From contig CAMBOY010000023.1 of NCBI GenBank assembly GCA_945869245.1, positions 1 to 19,258 of the forward strand: a stretch of 19,258 nt of DNA, read 5' to 3'. Below are positions 1 to 8,660 of the stretch, one piece after another; positions within the stretch are counted from its first letter, which is position 1; every line of letters begins with the position of its first letter. This stretch comes from Hydrogenophaga intermedia (lineage in GTDB: Bacteria; Pseudomonadota; Gammaproteobacteria; Burkholderiales; Burkholderiaceae_C). Below the pieces are notes generated by a model. The model was not told the origin of the DNA, searched no databases, and saw nothing but the letters and a program-made list of their open reading frames with translations. The position numbers and the translations under genes were made by a program.

Positions 1-197
1 AACTGATTGAACAGATTGCCCAAGCGGCTGTGCGAGAGGCCAGCTCGGCCAGTTCGGTGGCCGACAACATCCAGCACATTTTTGTGGTGACCGAGCAGAC
101 CGAGCGAGGCACCCAGTCCACCGCCGAGCAGGTGCGCGCACTGGCCGCCATGGCCGAGGAGCTGCGCCAGTCGGTGTCGCGCTTCAAGATCGCCTGA
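1..197 (+). CDS. pilJ: Methyl-accepting chemotaxis protein, C-terminal end (PilJ-like), partial
   Basis: The frame is open from base 3 to the TGA at 195-197 and gives the last 64 residues of a larger protein. It reads as the end of a chemoreceptor signalling domain: a heptad-like helix rich in Ala, Ser, Glu and Gln, with the phrases ADNIQHIFVVTEQT and ALAAMAEELRQSVSRFKIA. The second is the usual tail of PilJ and related methyl-accepting proteins. Chemoreceptors of this kind are inner-membrane proteins that control a CheA-type kinase through CheW-like couplers. The next gene, 34 bases downstream on the same strand, is a ChpA/PilL kinase, which makes PilJ the most likely identity. The N-terminal sensor region lies outside the window, so the ligand cannot be judged. 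Confidence 0.85.
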   Translation, partial: LIEQIAQAAVREASSASSVADNIQHIFVVTEQTERGTQSTAEQVRALAAMAEELRQSVSRFKIA

Positions 198-231
198 GGC
201 CGGCGCCGGCTGTTTCTGTTTGTGTTGATGG

Positions 232-3200
232 ATGTCCATGTCTGACCCGTTCGCTTCGTCTTCCCATCCACTCTCGGCGCCCGATCTGGGGCCCTTGGCT
301 TGGGTCATGCCCGAGCTGCGCCGGACCTTGACGCAGGTGTGGGAGCGGTTGGATCAACTCGTCGGGGCCATGGGCCAAGACGGCGCCGAGGCCGACCGTG
401 TGGCGCTGACTGCGGCGACCCACGATCTGCACCAAGTCGTCGGGGTGCTGGAGCTGGTGGGCGAGCCCATGGCCGCGCGCCACGTGCGGGCCATGGAGTC
501 GCTGTTGGGTGTGTGGGTGCGCCAAGAGCGCGCACCCGAGCGCAGCGCCGCCCAAGCGGTGGACAGCGCCATCCAAGCCACCTTGGCGTATCTGGATACC
601 CGCTTGCAGGGCCAGTTCATCAGTCCGGTGGTGCTGTTTCACAGCCACCGCGAGGTGCTGCAACTGTTGGGCGCGCCGCGCATCCATCCGGCCGATCTGT
701 GGCCTGCGCCGCTGGCGCACCCGACCCTGTTGCCGCCTGTCGATGCGCATCCTTTTGCGCCCGACGCCGGCTTGCGCCGCTTGTTTGACCGCTTTGTGTT
801 GCTGGTGCTGCAAGCGGGCAACGCCCAGGCGGCGCGGCAACTCAGTTTGTTGTGCGTCGGGCTGGCCAAAGGGGCGGGCGATTTGCACACCGGCACCTTC
901 TGGATGGTGGCCGCCGGATTTGGCGAGGCGCTTGCCGAGCGCCTGATTGGTCTGGACGTGTACGCCAAACGCGCGCTGTCGCGTGTGTTGCAGCAGTACA
1001 TGGCCATTGCCCAAGGCCACACCGAGGTGTCGGATGTGCTGTGGCACGACTTGCTGTTTTTTTGCGCCCAGGCGCAGCCGCTGGACCAGCAGCCGGTGCC
1101 CAGCTTGCACCTGGTCCGGCAGGCCTACCGCTTGGCGGAACACCCGCCGGTCGATCTGCGCCAAGACGTCTTCGGCCGCCACGACAGTGGCCGGCGCGAA
1201 GCCTTGCGCGCGCCGCTGCGCGACGCCAAGACATTTTGGGAACTGCACAGCAGCGGCCACATCTTTGGTGGCCAAGAACTGCAGTCGGCCTTTGCCCGTT
1301 TGGGTTCGGTGCTGGCGCCTTTGCAGCCACCCCACAGCCAATTGGCCCAGCGCTTGCAAGCCGCCGCCGAGCTGGCGGTGCAGCGACCGGCCGAGGTGCC
1401 GCATCTGGCCATGGATGTGGCGTCTGCCCTGCTGTATCTGGAGGCCGAACTGGCGAGCGTGCCGTCGGCCCAAACCGATTGGGTGCAACGGTTTGACCAG
1501 CTCGACCAGCGCTTGGGCGCCTTGATCGACGGCCAAGCGGTGGACCCCGCACCCGGTTGGATGGAGCAGCTCTACCAACAGGCCCAGGAGCGCAGCACCA
1601 TCGCCTCGGTGGTGGCCGAACTCAAGTCCTCGCTGGCCGATGTGGAGCGCCAGCTCGAACTGTTTTTGCGCGGCGAGCGTGCGCCGCAGGGCCTGGATCC
1701 GGTGTTGTCCCGGCTCGATCAGATGCGTGGTGTCATGGGTTTGCTGGCGCAAGAGCCAGCGCAGCGCGCGCTGGTGCATGTGCAAACCGTGCTGCGCGAG
1801 CTCGATCAGCGACTGGACCACAGCCCGCTGCCCGAGGCCACCTTGGCGCATCTGAGCGCCAACATCGGCACGCTCGGGTTTCTGGTCGACACCCTGGAGC
1901 ACCAGCCGGTACAAGCCCGCGAGCTGTTTGTGTTTGATGAGGCCGACGCGGTGCTGCGCCGGCGTGGCAGCGAGCTGCTGCCCACCTTGCCGGTGGAGCC
2001 CCAAGGCGACACCCTGCGCGATCAGGTGCAGCGTGTCGTGCAAGCGGTGGACGACGGCGCCGATGTGCGCGACCTGCAGCAGCGGCTCGATGTGTTGGCC
2101 GAACAAGCGGTGTTGGCCGATCACCCGCAAGTGGCCCAAGCCGCACAGCACGCGTCGCACGCGGTGGCACAAGACGCCAGCGCAGGCGCCGAAGCGCTGC
2201 TGCATTTGAGCGAAACCCTGGCCGCACCCCTTGAGCCCGAGCCTGTGCCACCCATGGCACAAGACACCACCGGTGGCGGCGACGACATGGAGCGGGTGTT
2301 TCTGCATGAAGCGCACGGCTTGCTCGATACTGCGCAGCAGCTCCTAGAGCACTGGCGGCAGGACCCCAGTGGTCTGGACGCACTGAGCCACCTGCGTCGC
2401 ATCTTCCACACCCTCAAAGGCAGTGCCCGTATGGTGGGCTGGGTGCATCTGGGTGGCGCGGCCTGGGCGGTCGAGAGCGCGCTCAACGACGCCCTGGCCG
2501 CACCACACACCGCAGCGCCCAGCCTGAGCGACGCGGTGGAACGCAGCCTGGCGCAGATGCGCGCGTGGTGGGCCGATGCCAGCGCCCAGGAAGTACCCGC
2601 CGACGCCAGCGCCGACTGGTTGGCCAGCGTGTTGCAGGCCCAAGTGCCAGCCAGCGCGCCAGCGGTCGACGCAGCGCCAGACACCCCCGAGCCCGGGGCC
2701 TTGGCGCTGTCTGAGCCCACGGTGCCGCAGGAGCCCCTGGCTGCCCAAGCGTTTGGGCTGTTGGAATCCGCGGAGCCGTCCGAGCCATCCGGGTGGTCGC
2801 AAGCTGCGCCAGCGCCCGACGAGCTGCGCGAGATCGGGCCGGTGCGCATCAGCATTCGCCTGTACAACGTGTTCTTGGACGAAGCCGATACATGGTCGCG
2901 CCAGTTGCTGCACGCACTCGACGAATGGGCGCTGCAGAACGAGCAGCCGGTGCCGGTGGACGCGGTCGGTCACGCACACGCCTTGGCGGGCAGTGCCGCC
3001 ACGGTGGGTTTTTCGGAGTTGGCCGAGTTGGCCCACCGCACCGAACTGGCCTTGGACCAGGTGGCGATGTGCCAATGGGGCGCCCGCCAGTTGCCGCCGG
3101 ACACCAACGCCTGCCTCAGCGGCGTGGCGCGCGAACTGCGTGCGGTCTTGCACCAGTTTGCCGCCGGCATCTACAAAGTGCCCCAGGCCGACTGGCTGCA

Positions 3201-5634
3201 GCGCATCGATAGCCTGATCGACGATTTGCGTGCGGCGCCGCCGGCCTTCAGCCGCGCCACCGACACCCCCGTGGCCACCGGTGCGGCCCAGCGCCAGATC
3301 CTGCCCTTGGGCGAGGGGGTGCAAGACCGCGACGCCGAGCTGCACGATCTGCCCGACCCCGACTTGTTCCCGCTGTTTGAGGAAGAAGCCGCCGAATTGA
3401 TGCCGCGCCTGGTGGCGCTGCTGCGCCAGTGGGTGGCGCAGCCGCACGACCGCAGCGCGGTACAGGACGTGCTGCGCCTGCTGCACACCTTCAAAGGCAG
3501 CGCGCGCTTGGCCGGTGCCTTGCGCTTGGGTGAGCGCGCGCACGAACTCGAAACCCAGGTCCAGACCGTGGCCGCTGGCGCGCCAGACGACTTGCATTGG
3601 CTGCAGTCTGAGGTGGATGAGCTGGTGTTGCACTTGCAGCGGCTGAGCCCGCAGTCGCCCGACTGGCTGGCCTCACCGGCCGAGTGGCCGGTGGCGCCGC
3701 CGGCCGAGCCACAAGCCCCGCCGGCCGAGACCGCGGTGCAGCCGCTTGATCCCCAAGCCATTCGCCTGCCGCTGCATCCCAGCACCGGGCAGACACGCAC
3801 CAACCGCGCCACCATCCGGGTGGTCAGCGAACTGCTGGACCGTTTGGTCAACGAAACCGGCGAGGTCATGATCAGCCGCGCCCGTGTGCAGGGCGAGCTG
3901 GCGGCGGTGCGCGGCTCGCTGGCCGACCTCAACGCCAACTTGGAGCGCCTGCGCCTGCAACTGCGCGACATGGAATTGCAGACCGAAACCCAGATGCAGT
4001 CGCGTCTGGCGCTGGCGCGCGACACCCAGCAGGCCTTTGACCCGCTGGAGTTCGACCGCTTCACCCGGGTGCAGGAAATCACCCGCAGCATGGCCGAATC
4101 GGTCAGCGACGTCGCCACCGTGCAGCGCCAGTTGCAGCGCGCTGTCGATGGCGCCGACGACCAGTTGCAGGCCCAGGCCCGCCAAAGCCGCAACCTGCAG
4201 CGCGAACTGCTCAGCACCCGCTTGGTGGAGTTCGAAGCGATGGCCGAGCGCCTGTACCGGGTGGTGCGCCAGGCCTCCAAAGAAAGCGGCAAATCGGTGC
4301 GGCTCGACATTCTGGGCGGACGCATCGAAATGGACCGTGGCACCTTGGACCGCTTGAGTCCGGCGTTTGAGCATGTGCTGCGCAACGCGGTGGTGCACGG
4401 CATTGAGAGTGCCGACCACCGGCTCGCCGCTGGCAAACCAGCCGAAGGCCGCATCGCGATCGAGTTGGCCCAGGTCGGCAACGACGTGACCATCACCGTG
4501 AGCGACGACGGCGCCGGGCTCGACACCGCCGCGCTGGCGCAGCGCGCGCTGGGCATGGGCCTGCCGGTGCCCGCCTCGGCCGACGATGCCGCTTGGTGCG
4601 AACTGGTGTTTGTGCCGGGCCTGAGCACCGCCTCCGAGCTGTCGGCCCTGGCCGGACGCGGGGTGGGCATGGACGTGGTGCGGCACGACATCACCGCATT
4701 GGGTGGTCGGGTGCAGCTGCAGCAACGCCCGCAGCAGGGCTGCCAGGTGCAAATGACCCTGCCCTTGACCACCGCGATCACGCAGGTGGTGGTGATGCGA
4801 GCGGGCGAGCATGTTTTTGGTGTGCCCGCTGGTCTGGTGGACTTGGTGCGCCGCTTCGACGGTCCGACCCTGCGACAGGCGCACGCCGACGGCGCTTTGG
4901 TGGTCGATGGTGAGCGCTTGGAACTGTTCTGGGCGGGCGCCTTGCTGCGGCACAGCCCTGCGCCCACCGGGTGGCTGGAGCGTGGCAACACCTGTGTGCT
5001 GTTGCGCAGCGCTGGTCAGCGCGTGGTCTTGCATGTGGACGAGGTGCTGGGCAGTCAAGAAGTGGTGGTCAAGAAACTGGGTGCCCAGCTCTCGGGTGTC
5101 CCGGGCTTGGTCGGCATGTCGATTTTGGGTTCGGGTGCGGTGGCGTTGATCCACAACCCGGTGGTGCTGGCGCGCTTGCATGGCGACACCGCCCGCGCCT
5201 ACGCCGGCAGTGCCCAGGCGCCGAGCGCCGTGGTCGAGGCCGCGCCGGCGGTGGTGTCGCGCCAGCCGCTGGTGCTGGTGGTGGACGACTCCATCACCGT
5301 GCGCCGCATCACCCAGCGCTTGCTGGCGCGCGAAGGCTACCGGGTGGCGCTGGCCGCCGACGGCCTGCAGGCGCTGGAGCTGCTGCAGCAGGAAAGCCCA
5401 GCGGCGGTGCTGTGCGACATTGAGATGCCGCGCATGGACGGCTTTGACTTGGTGCGCAACCTGCGCGGCGACGCCCGCTGGACCGAAGTGCCGGTGATCA
5501 TGATCACCTCGCGCATCGCCGACAAACACCGCCAGCTTGCCCTGTCGCTGGGCGCCAACCACTACCTGGGCAAGCCCTATCCAGAAGATGAGTTGTTGGG
5601 TCTGCTGGCCCGCTACACCCGCAGCGCCGACTGA
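232..5634 (+). CDS. chpA: ChpA/PilL-type hybrid chemotaxis histidine kinase of the type IV pilus Chp system
   Basis: An 1800-residue cytoplasmic CheA-like kinase/response-regulator hybrid expected to control type IV pilus twitching. Residues 1 to about 500 resemble FimL/ChpA N-termini, including a decayed Hpt-like helix around His67. Two intact Hpt motifs, HTLKGSARMVG (His726) and HTFKGSARLAG (His1085), flank a degenerate one at His916 where the usual Lys is Ala. Next come a coiled dimerisation segment (about 1190-1300), the ATPase with N box RNAVVHG (1384-1390), DDGAG (1425-1429) and GRGVGMD (1475-1481), and a CheW-like domain (about 1515-1645). A C-terminal receiver follows with Asp1685/1686, phospho-acceptor Asp1729, Thr1759 and Lys1781. 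Pro/Ala/Glu-rich linkers separate the modules. The start is ATG 232, with an in-frame ATG at 238 as the alternative. The preceding PilJ-like gene supports the role. Confidence 0.93.
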   Translation: MSMSDPFASSSHPLSAPDLGPLAWVMPELRRTLTQVWERLDQLVGAMGQDGAEADRVALTAATHDLHQVVGVLELVGEPMAARHVRAMESLLGVWVRQERAPERSAAQAVDSAIQATLAYLDTRLQGQFISPVVLFHSHREVLQLLGAPRIHPADLWPAPLAHPTLLPPVDAHPFAPDAGLRRLFDRFVLLVLQAGNAQAARQLSLLCVGLAKGAGDLHTGTFWMVAAGFGEALAERLIGLDVYAKRALSRVLQQYMAIAQGHTEVSDVLWHDLLFFCAQAQPLDQQPVPSLHLVRQAYRLAEHPPVDLRQDVFGRHDSGRREALRAPLRDAKTFWELHSSGHIFGGQELQSAFARLGSVLAPLQPPHSQLAQRLQAAAELAVQRPAEVPHLAMDVASALLYLEAELASVPSAQTDWVQRFDQLDQRLGALIDGQAVDPAPGWMEQLYQQAQERSTIASVVAELKSSLADVERQLELFLRGERAPQGLDPVLSRLDQMRGVMGLLAQEPAQRALVHVQTVLRELDQRLDHSPLPEATLAHLSANIGTLGFLVDTLEHQPVQARELFVFDEADAVLRRRGSELLPTLPVEPQGDTLRDQVQRVVQAVDDGADVRDLQQRLDVLAEQAVLADHPQVAQAAQHASHAVAQDASAGAEALLHLSETLAAPLEPEPVPPMAQDTTGGGDDMERVFLHEAHGLLDTAQQLLEHWRQDPSGLDALSHLRRIFHTLKGSARMVGWVHLGGAAWAVESALNDALAAPHTAAPSLSDAVERSLAQMRAWWADASAQEVPADASADWLASVLQAQVPASAPAVDAAPDTPEPGALALSEPTVPQEPLAAQAFGLLESAEPSEPSGWSQAAPAPDELREIGPVRISIRLYNVFLDEADTWSRQLLHALDEWALQNEQPVPVDAVGHAHALAGSAATVGFSELAELAHRTELALDQVAMCQWGARQLPPDTNACLSGVARELRAVLHQFAAGIYKVPQADWLQRIDSLIDDLRAAPPAFSRATDTPVATGAAQRQILPLGEGVQDRDAELHDLPDPDLFPLFEEEAAELMPRLVALLRQWVAQPHDRSAVQDVLRLLHTFKGSARLAGALRLGERAHELETQVQTVAAGAPDDLHWLQSEVDELVLHLQRLSPQSPDWLASPAEWPVAPPAEPQAPPAETAVQPLDPQAIRLPLHPSTGQTRTNRATIRVVSELLDRLVNETGEVMISRARVQGELAAVRGSLADLNANLERLRLQLRDMELQTETQMQSRLALARDTQQAFDPLEFDRFTRVQEITRSMAESVSDVATVQRQLQRAVDGADDQLQAQARQSRNLQRELLSTRLVEFEAMAERLYRVVRQASKESGKSVRLDILGGRIEMDRGTLDRLSPAFEHVLRNAVVHGIESADHRLAAGKPAEGRIAIELAQVGNDVTITVSDDGAGLDTAALAQRALGMGLPVPASADDAAWCELVFVPGLSTASELSALAGRGVGMDVVRHDITALGGRVQLQQRPQQGCQVQMTLPLTTAITQVVVMRAGEHVFGVPAGLVDLVRRFDGPTLRQAHADGALVVDGERLELFWAGALLRHSPAPTGWLERGNTCVLLRSAGQRVVLHVDEVLGSQEVVVKKLGAQLSGVPGLVGMSILGSGAVALIHNPVVLARLHGDTARAYAGSAQAPSAVVEAAPAVVSRQPLVLVVDDSITVRRITQRLLAREGYRVALAADGLQALELLQQESPAAVLCDIEMPRMDGFDLVRNLRGDARWTEVPVIMITSRIADKHRQLALSLGANHYLGKPYPEDELLGLLARYTRSAD

Positions 5635-5661
5635 GCGCCAGCCGGCGACTCAGGCTTTTTT
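5631..5661 (+). terminator. Intrinsic terminator of chpA
   Basis: CTGAGCGCC (5631-5639) pairs with GGCG-A-CTCAG (5644-5653), giving nine base pairs, one bulged A and an AGCC loop. GC and six T residues (5656-5661) follow. The stem begins one base before the chpA stop codon and reaches into the last codons of the convergent phrB. No T run lies on the other side, so it should work only for plus-strand transcription. Confidence 0.75.
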
Positions 5662-7182
5662 CACCACAGCGTAGCGTGTCAGCGTGGCTTCGCGCGCCAC
5701 CGCGTGGTCCACCACGGGGGCGGGATAGTCGCGGCCCAGCACGATACCGGCGTCGGCCAGCAGCACCGGGTGTTGCCAGGGTGCGTGCAGGGCCTTGTCG
5801 GGCAGGGCGGCGAGCTGCGGCAGGTAGCGCCGAATGAACTTGCCCGCCGGGTCGAACTTCTCGCTCTGGCTCACCGGGTTGAAGATGCGGAAATACGGCT
5901 GGGCGTCGCAGCCGCTGGAGGCCGCCCACTGCCAGCCGCCGTTGTTGGCCGCTAGGTCGAAGTCGATCAGGTGCTCGGCAAAGTAGCGCTCGCCCCAGCC
6001 CCAGTGCAGGCCCAAGTCCTTCACCAAAAAACTCGCCACCACCATGCGCAACCGGTTGTGCATATAGCCGGTCTGGTTGATCTGCGCCATGGCCGCGTCC
6101 ACCAGCGGGTAGCCGGTGCGGCCTTCGCACCAGGCGGCGAACAGCGCCTTGGCGTGGGCGCCTTTGTTGAACGCGATGCGGTCGTATTCGGGCTTGAAGG
6201 CGCGCTCCACCACATGCGGGTGGTTGGCCAGGATCTGGTGGTAAAAGTCGCGCCAAATCAGCTCGGACAGCCAGGTGCTGGCGCCGGCTTGGCCATCGAG
6301 GTGGCGCGGCCAGGCCAGGCGCACCAGCTCGCGCACCGACACTGTGCCAAAGCGCAGGTGCACGCTCAGATAGCTCGGGCCTTTGACGGCTGGAAAATCG
6401 CGCGCCTCGTGGTAGCGGTCCATGCGCTCTACAAAATCGGCCAGCAGCCGGTGTGCGCCGCTGGCGCCAGTGGGCAGCGCCAGAGTGCGCAGATTGGTCG
6501 CGGCAAAGCCCAGCGCCTGTAGCGCCGGCAAGGGGCCGGCGAGTCCGGTGGGCAGTTCGGCGGGCAGCGGCGCCAAGTGGGCCGCATGGGGGCGCACCAC
6601 CAGCGGCGCCATGTCTTCGGGCTGCAGCCGCTTGAGCCAAGCGTTTTTGTAGGGCGTGAACACGCCAAAGGGCTGGCCGGCCTGGGTCAGCACCTCGCGG
6701 CGTTCAAACAGCACATGGTCTTTGTAGGTCTTGAAGGCCACGCCCTGGTGCGCCAGAGCGCCCAGCACCTGAGCGTCGCGCGCCAGCGCGGCCGGTTCGT
6801 CGTCGTGGCTGGCAAACACCGCCTGCACATGCAGCGCCTGGGCCAGGGCGGGGATGCGTTCTTGCGCACGGCCATGCGCCACCAGCAGGCCCACGCCGCT
6901 GTGGCCGCCGTGCTCACCCAGGGCGCGCAGATTGGTGTCGACCTCGGCCAAGCTGTGGTGGATGAATTCCACCCGCCGGTCGGCTTGCAGGCCCTGGTCC
7001 AGCAGCGGCTGCAGGATGTCTGTGTCGAACACAAACACCACCCACACCTGTCGGCAGGCGCGCAGCGCGTGGTGCAGGGCGGCGTGGTCCTCGCAGCGCA
7101 GGTCGCGGCGCAGCCAGACCAGACCGCGGTCTAGGCGGGGCGCGCCGGCGTCGGCGCTGGGGGGCGAATAAAATGGGCTCAT
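5650..7182 (-). CDS. phrB: Deoxyribodipyrimidine photo-lyase (class I CPD photolyase family)
   Basis: A 510-residue flavoprotein that should repair cyclobutane pyrimidine dimers using light. The N-terminal Rossmann-like antenna domain opens with LVWLRRDLRCEDHAAL. The C-terminal FAD domain contains LIWRDFYHQIL, GYPLVDAAMAQINQTGYMHNRLRM spread over the expected helices, and NNGGWQWAASSG (from residue 413). In that motif Asn413 and Trp417 line up with the flavin-contacting Asn378 and Trp382 of the E. coli enzyme. The frame stays open 92 codons further upstream into algH, but the homologous N-terminus begins close to the ATG at 7182, so that start is chosen. It leaves a 20-residue leader before the family domain. 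A cryptochrome-like role cannot be excluded, but the motifs fit a repair enzyme. It is convergent with chpA and divergent from algH. Confidence 0.92.
   Translation of the reverse strand: MSPFYSPPSADAGAPRLDRGLVWLRRDLRCEDHAALHHALRACRQVWVVFVFDTDILQPLLDQGLQADRRVEFIHHSLAEVDTNLRALGEHGGHSGVGLLVAHGRAQERIPALAQALHVQAVFASHDDEPAALARDAQVLGALAHQGVAFKTYKDHVLFERREVLTQAGQPFGVFTPYKNAWLKRLQPEDMAPLVVRPHAAHLAPLPAELPTGLAGPLPALQALGFAATNLRTLALPTGASGAHRLLADFVERMDRYHEARDFPAVKGPSYLSVHLRFGTVSVRELVRLAWPRHLDGQAGASTWLSELIWRDFYHQILANHPHVVERAFKPEYDRIAFNKGAHAKALFAAWCEGRTGYPLVDAAMAQINQTGYMHNRLRMVVASFLVKDLGLHWGWGERYFAEHLIDFDLAANNGGWQWAASSGCDAQPYFRIFNPVSQSEKFDPAGKFIRRYLPQLAALPDKALHAPWQHPVLLADAGIVLGRDYPAPVVDHAVAREATLTRYAVVKKA
7169..7174 (+). 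promoter_or_regulatory. Candidate -10 element (TAAAAT) of the algH-pyr operon
   Basis: TAAAAT differs from TATAAT at one base and sits in otherwise very GC-rich DNA, six bases before the algH ATG at 7181. With normal spacing, transcription would begin at or next to the start codon, which implies a leaderless or almost leaderless mRNA. No convincing -35 hexamer is visible. The element lies inside the first codons of the divergent phrB. Confidence 0.5.
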
Positions 7183-7777
7183 GTCCGCCGATTCTGCCCC
7201 GACCAATCTCACGCACCACTTTCTGATTGCGATGCCCAACTTGCAAGACGAGCTATTCGGGCGCAGCGTGGTGTACCTGTGCGACCACAGCGAGCGTGGC
7301 GCGCTGGGGCTGATCATCAACAAACCCAGCGACATTCGCTTGCCGGGGTTGTTTGAAAAAGTCGATTTGACGCTGGGCCGTGCCGACTTGATGGACGAGC
7401 CGGTGTTCATGGGCGGCCCGGTACAGACCGAGCGCGGTTTTGTGCTGCACGAGCCCATTCTGGGCGAGGGTGCGCCCGACGAAGCGGTCTACGCGTCCAC
7501 CATGACGATTCCCGGTGGGCTGGAAATGACCACCTCGCGCGACGTGCTCGAAGCGCTGTCCACCGGCGTGGGGCCGCGCAAGGTGTTCATCACCCTGGGT
7601 TACGCGAGCTGGGGGCAGGGGCAGCTGGAGTCCGAGATTTCCGAAAACAGCTGGCTCACCGTGGCGGCAGACCCCGCGCTGATTTTCGACACCCCGGTGC
7701 AAGAGCGCTACCACAAGGCCATGGGCTTGCTGGGCCTGCAGCCTTGGATGCTGTCGCCCGATGCGGGCCACGCATGA
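7181..7777 (+). CDS. algH: YqgE/AlgH family protein (UPF0301)
   Basis: A 198-residue soluble protein of the YqgE/AlgH family, recognised by THHFLIAMPNL near the N-terminus, GALGLIINKPSDI, VFMGGPVQTERGFVLHEP and GLEMTTSRDVLEAL. The family is widespread in proteobacteria and was named from an alginate-regulation phenotype in Pseudomonas. Its biochemical role is still unsettled, so no function is claimed. The start ATG at 7181 shares three of its neighbouring bases with the divergent phrB start, and no Shine-Dalgarno sequence precedes it, which agrees with the leaderless promoter inferred just upstream. Its stop overlaps the ruvX start (ATGA, 7774-7777). This algH-yqgF pairing is a very common proteobacterial arrangement and supports both calls. 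Confidence 0.92.
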   Translation: MSADSAPTNLTHHFLIAMPNLQDELFGRSVVYLCDHSERGALGLIINKPSDIRLPGLFEKVDLTLGRADLMDEPVFMGGPVQTERGFVLHEPILGEGAPDEAVYASTMTIPGGLEMTTSRDVLEALSTGVGPRKVFITLGYASWGQGQLESEISENSWLTVAADPALIFDTPVQERYHKAMGLLGLQPWMLSPDAGHA

Positions 7778-8154
7778 AGCAATACTTGGCTTTTGACCTC
7801 GGGCTCAAGCGCACCGGCGTGGCCTGTGGCAACGCCTTGACCCGCACCGCCACCCCCTTGCCGACCCTGGTGGCCGAGGGCGACGCCCGTTGGCCCAAGG
7901 TGGCCGCCCACATCCACGAATGGCAACCCGACGCGCTGGTGGTGGGGGTGCCGTTTCACCCCGATGGCGCCGAGCACGAGGGCACACTGCGCGCGCGCAA
8001 ATTCGCCCGCCAGCTGCACGGCCGCTTTGGCCTGCCGGTGCACGAAGTCGATGAGCGCTACACCACCACCGAAGCCCACAGCCTAGGGGCGCGCGACGCC
8101 GATGCGGCCTCGGCCTGCCTGATCTTGGAACAGTTTTTGAGGAGCCTGCCTTGA
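7774..8154 (+). CDS. ruvX: Putative pre-16S rRNA nuclease / Holliday-junction resolvase-like protein YqgF (RuvX)
   Basis: A 126-residue member of the YqgF family, which has an RNase H-like fold and is involved in maturing the 5' end of 16S rRNA. Three acidic sites are visible: AFDLGLKRTG near the N-terminus, DERYTTTEA in the middle and the Asp of ARDADAASACLILEQFL near the C-terminus. The central phrase VVGVPFHPDG replaces the common VVGLPxNxDG. An in-frame ATG at 7744 would add ten residues inside algH. The ATG at 7774 is preferred because the family begins right at the YLAFD strand and because it makes the 4-base overlap with the algH stop. The end overlaps the TTG start of pyrR. Confidence 0.9.
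   Translation: MKQYLAFDLGLKRTGVACGNALTRTATPLPTLVAEGDARWPKVAAHIHEWQPDALVVGVPFHPDGAEHEGTLRARKFARQLHGRFGLPVHEVDERYTTTEAHSLGARDADAASACLILEQFLRSLP
8140..8144 (+). promoter_or_regulatory. Shine-Dalgarno AGGAG selecting the TTG start of pyrR
   Basis: AGGAG ends six bases before the TTG at 8151. This is the best-placed ribosome-binding sequence at this junction and supports the unusual start codon. It lies within the last codons of ruvX. Confidence 0.65.
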
Positions 8155-8660
8155 GTCTTGAACTGAACGCCGAAGCCCTGTACGGCGAACTGCTGCGCGG
8201 CGTGCGTGGCCTGCTGGCCACCGCCGCCGGGCCCTGCGTGCTCGCCGGCATCCCCTCGGGTGGCGCCTGGTTGGCTGAGCGCCTGCAGCGCGATCTGGGC
8301 CTGCCCGGCGAGGCCGGTGTCATCGCCTCGACCATGCACCGCGACGACTTTGCTCAGCGCGGCTTGGCCGCCAGCGCCCAGACCCGCCTGCCGTTTGATG
8401 TGAACGGCCAGCATGTGCTGCTGATCGACGATGTGCTGTTCACCGGGCGCACCCTGCGCGCGGTCATCAACGAATTGTTCGACCACGGCCGCCCCGCGAG
8501 TGTGCGGCTGGCGGTGCTGGTGGACCGGGGCGGGCGTGAGCTGCCGATGCAGGCCGATTTCTCGGCCGCGCGGGTGCATCTGGCCGCTGGACAGAAACTT
8601 GAACTCGCGCGCGAGGCCGATGGCCGCCTGCGTTTTGCGGTGGAGGGCCAAGCAGCATGA
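8151..8660 (+). CDS. pyrR: PyrR: pyrimidine operon regulator / uracil phosphoribosyltransferase homologue
   Basis: A 169-residue type I phosphoribosyltransferase. The PRPP-binding signature HVLLIDDVLFTGRTLRA (residues 88 to 104) is intact, and the upstream GIPSGGAWLAERL loop and STMHRDDF stretch fit PyrR. The known family binds uracil, UMP and PRPP and in many bacteria senses nucleotides to control pyr genes. Whether this one regulates or only salvages uracil cannot be read from sequence, and I saw no anti-terminator-like leader upstream. The start is TTG 8151, overlapping the ruvX stop as TTGA, with a good AGGAG six bases upstream and no nearby ATG. Its stop overlaps the pyrB ATG (ATGA, 8657-8660). 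Position directly before pyrB is a classic context. Confidence 0.92.
   Translation: MSLELNAEALYGELLRGVRGLLATAAGPCVLAGIPSGGAWLAERLQRDLGLPGEAGVIASTMHRDDFAQRGLAASAQTRLPFDVNGQHVLLIDDVLFTGRTLRAVINELFDHGRPASVRLAVLVDRGGRELPMQADFSAARVHLAAGQKLELAREADGRLRFAVEGQAA

Noticed and set aside
199..210. 12-base palindrome GCCGGCGCCGGC between pilJ and chpA, followed by a T-rich stretch
   Set aside because: Too compact to fold well (two-base loop) and the T residues are interrupted. It is not a convincing terminator, and pilJ and chpA are expected to be cotranscribed.
184..5562. Long open frames on the minus strand opposite chpA (184-2316, 2344-3633, 3171-4991, 3673-5562)
   Set aside because: They are His-, Gln-, Arg- or Ser/Thr-rich translations without domain character, as expected opposite a GC-rich gene with strong third-position bias. 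The plus-strand ChpA is unmistakable.
5971..7134. Plus-strand open frames opposite phrB (5971-6522, 6577-7134)
   Set aside because: No family resemblance and no start signals; photolyase motifs cover the same stretch on the minus strand.
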